The position numbers and the translations under genes are program-made. From Marinilabiliales bacterium (GTDB lineage: Bacteria; Bacteroidota; Bacteroidia; Bacteroidales; F082), in NCBI GenBank assembly GCA_002869465.1, contig PKSW01000266.1, positions 1-7,914 of the forward strand: 7,914 nucleotides of DNA, given 5' to 3'. Of this stretch, positions 6,405 through 7,914 are shown piece by piece (within the stretch, counting starts at the first letter, position 1; each line of letters begins with the position of its first letter). A model generated the notes under the pieces. That model made no database searches, was not told the origin of the DNA, and saw only the letters and a program-made list of their open reading frames with translations.

Positions 6405-7914
6405 TAATCATCTGTATTTTTCGAATCTTCAATTTCAATAAATTCGGCTTTCGCCTCTTTTATTCCCATCACGGCATCATATTCTTCTTTCGATCCAACA
6501 ATGATGTCTTCATATTCTCTAAGTCCTGTACCGGCAGGAATCTTATGTCCAACGATAACATTTTCTTTCAAGCCAAGCAAATCATCTGATTTAGCCTGGA
6601 TAGAAGCCAATGTAAGTACTTTGGTAGTTTCCTGGAAGGATGCAGCTGATATCCAACTATTGGTTTGCAGTGATGCTCTGGTGATGCCTTGTAGCACCTG
6701 TCGAGCGGTTGCAGGTTGCGCATCCCTTGCTTCGGTCAAAACTTTGTCACGACGTTTTAAGGATGAGTTTTCGTCCCTCAGTTTTCTGGCACTTACAATT
6801 TGTCCACGTTTGAAAACATCAGAATCACCCGGTTCAATAACTACTTTCTTGCCGAAGATTTCATCGTTCACTTCCTGGAAATCGATCTTGTTCACCAATT
6901 CTCCTTCAAGGAAACGGGTGTCACCTGAATCGGCCACCTGAACTTTACGCATCATCTGGCGCACAATGGTTTCGAAGTGTTTGTCATTAATCTTTACACC
7001 TTGCAGACGATATACCTCCTGAATCTCATTCACAATGTATTCCTGAACCTTCATAGGCCCTTTAATAGCCAAAATGTCAGAAGGTGTCATTAATCCATCA
7101 GATAGGGAAGTTCCAGCTTTCACAAAGTCATTTTCCTGAGCAAGTATCTGCTTGGAAGTTGATATGAGATATTTCTTCTCTTCACCGCTTTTTGAAGTGA
7201 TGATCACCTCACGGTTACCACGTTTCAGCTTTTTACCGAAAGATACCACACCGTCAATTTCTGATACAACTGCCGGATCTGAAGGCTCCCTGGCTTCAAA
7301 TAATTCAGTAACCCTTGGTAGACCACCGGTGATATCACCTGATTTACCAAAAGCACGAGGAATTTTAACCAGTACGCTACCCGCTTTAATATTTGCACCT
7401 TCATCAACCAGGATATGTGCACCAACAGGTAAATCATAGCTCCTGATCATCTCACCGTCTTTTGATAAAATTTTGATGATAGGATTCTTGGTTTTCAACC
7501 TTGAATCAATGATTACCTTCTCAAAATACCCGGTTTGCTCATCTGATTCAACGCGATAAGTCTGGTTTTCAACAATATTTTCAAATGCAATACTACCGGC
7601 GACTTCCGAAAGGATAACCGCATTATACTGGTCCCAGTCGGCAATCACGTCACCTTTTTTAACTTTTGAACCATTCTTGATATACAGGTTGGCCGCGTAA
7701 GGAATATTTCCGGAAGCAAGCACAACACCTGTTTTTTCGTCTACGATTTTCATCTCTGCCGAACGGCCGATGACCACTTCGTACTTCTTACCTTCAGCGT
7801 TTTTAAAATCAACTGTTCGAAGTTCATCTATATCCAGAATACCATCGAATTTAGCTTCAGTTTTTGAAACTGTAGCAATATTTGATGCTGTACCTCCCTG
7901 GTGGAATGTTCTCA
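6404..7914 (-). CDS. rpoC: RNA polymerase beta' subunit, C-terminal 502 residues (5' end outside window)
   Basis: The frame stays open to the right edge, so the gene is partial; the GTG at 7775-7777 is internal. The first visible residues, RTFHQGGTASN, are the N-terminal half of the trigger loop, which closes over the incoming nucleotide. About 180 residues of insertion follow, similar in place and size to the sandwich-barrel SI3 insertion of E. coli beta'. The second trigger-loop half then appears as DITGGLPRVTELFEAREP (about 7285-7341). Further on are IVNEIQEVYRLQGVKINDKH and the well conserved C-terminal block ITRASLQTNSWISAASFQET (about 6630-6689), which helps close the active-site region and contact omega. 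The protein ends in an acidic tail (IEIEDSKNTDD). The gene normally lies behind rpoB; the catalytic DFDGD motif and the zinc-binding N-terminus are outside the window. The reading frame is intact. Confidence 0.97.
   Translation of the reverse strand, partial: RTFHQGGTASNIATVSKTEAKFDGILDIDELRTVDFKNAEGKKYEVVIGRSAEMKIVDEKTGVVLASGNIPYAANLYIKNGSKVKKGDVIADWDQYNAVILSEVAGSIAFENIVENQTYRVESDEQTGYFEKVIIDSRLKTKNPIIKILSKDGEMIRSYDLPVGAHILVDEGANIKAGSVLVKIPRAFGKSGDITGGLPRVTELFEAREPSDPAVVSEIDGVVSFGKKLKRGNREVIITSKSGEEKKYLISTSKQILAQENDFVKAGTSLSDGLMTPSDILAIKGPMKVQEYIVNEIQEVYRLQGVKINDKHFETIVRQMMRKVQVADSGDTRFLEGELVNKIDFQEVNDEIFGKKVVIEPGDSDVFKRGQIVSARKLRDENSSLKRRDKVLTEARDAQPATARQVLQGITRASLQTNSWISAASFQETTKVLTLASIQAKSDDLLGLKENVIVGHKIPAGTGLREYEDIIVGSKEEYDAVMGIKEAKAEFIEIEDSKNTDD

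Noticed and set aside
6501..6941. 146-codon plus-strand ORF opposite rpoC
   Set aside because: It lies opposite strongly conserved beta' coding sequence, has Ser-rich composition typical of an antisense shadow, and shows no recognisable domain.
7152..7439. 95-codon plus-strand ORF opposite the rpoC trigger-loop region
   Set aside because: Mirror frame of conserved rpoC with no domain or start-site support.

Overview
The window reads as an ordinary stretch of a Bacteroidota chromosome. The signs are moderate AT-richness, start codons without Shine-Dalgarno sequences, one exact TAnnTTTG promoter element of the type used by this phylum's primary sigma factor, an rpoC gene followed by a DUF3467 gene, and an exported tricorn-type protease. 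The family or genus cannot be resolved from the sequence alone. There are no RNA genes, insertion sequences, CRISPR arrays or other signs of mobile DNA.

Left to right: (1) 1-1572 (+) is the 3' part of a RecB/AddA-type helicase-nuclease, cut by the window edge. It holds the last helicase motifs and a complete PD-(D/E)XK nuclease domain. (2) 1573-1752 is a 180-bp AT-rich gap with no convincing terminator or promoter. (3) 1753-4998 (+) is a complete secreted tricorn-like S41 protease (beta-propellers, PDZ, split catalytic domain), ending in a strong intrinsic terminator at 5006-5036. (4) A promoter element at 5060-5067, packed directly behind that terminator, serves the alpha/beta hydrolase gene at 5087-6043 (+). 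(5) Tail to tail with it, one base apart, lies the small DUF3467 gene at 6045-6359 (-). (6) A hairpin at 6376-6400 separates it from rpoC, whose last 502 codons (trigger loop to C-terminus) fill 6404-7914 (-) and run off the right edge.

The genes do not form one pathway: DNA end-processing and repair, periplasmic peptide degradation, a cytosolic esterase or lipase-like enzyme, and core transcription are simply neighbours. The most interesting features are in the transcription architecture. The convergent hydrolase/DUF3467 junction has no terminator of its own but carries two short perfect palindromes. The rpoC hairpin is U-rich on both flanks and could stop transcription from both sides, leaving DUF3467 in an isolated segment exposed to antisense RNA. 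I found no convincing undescribed system; the findings below are modest.
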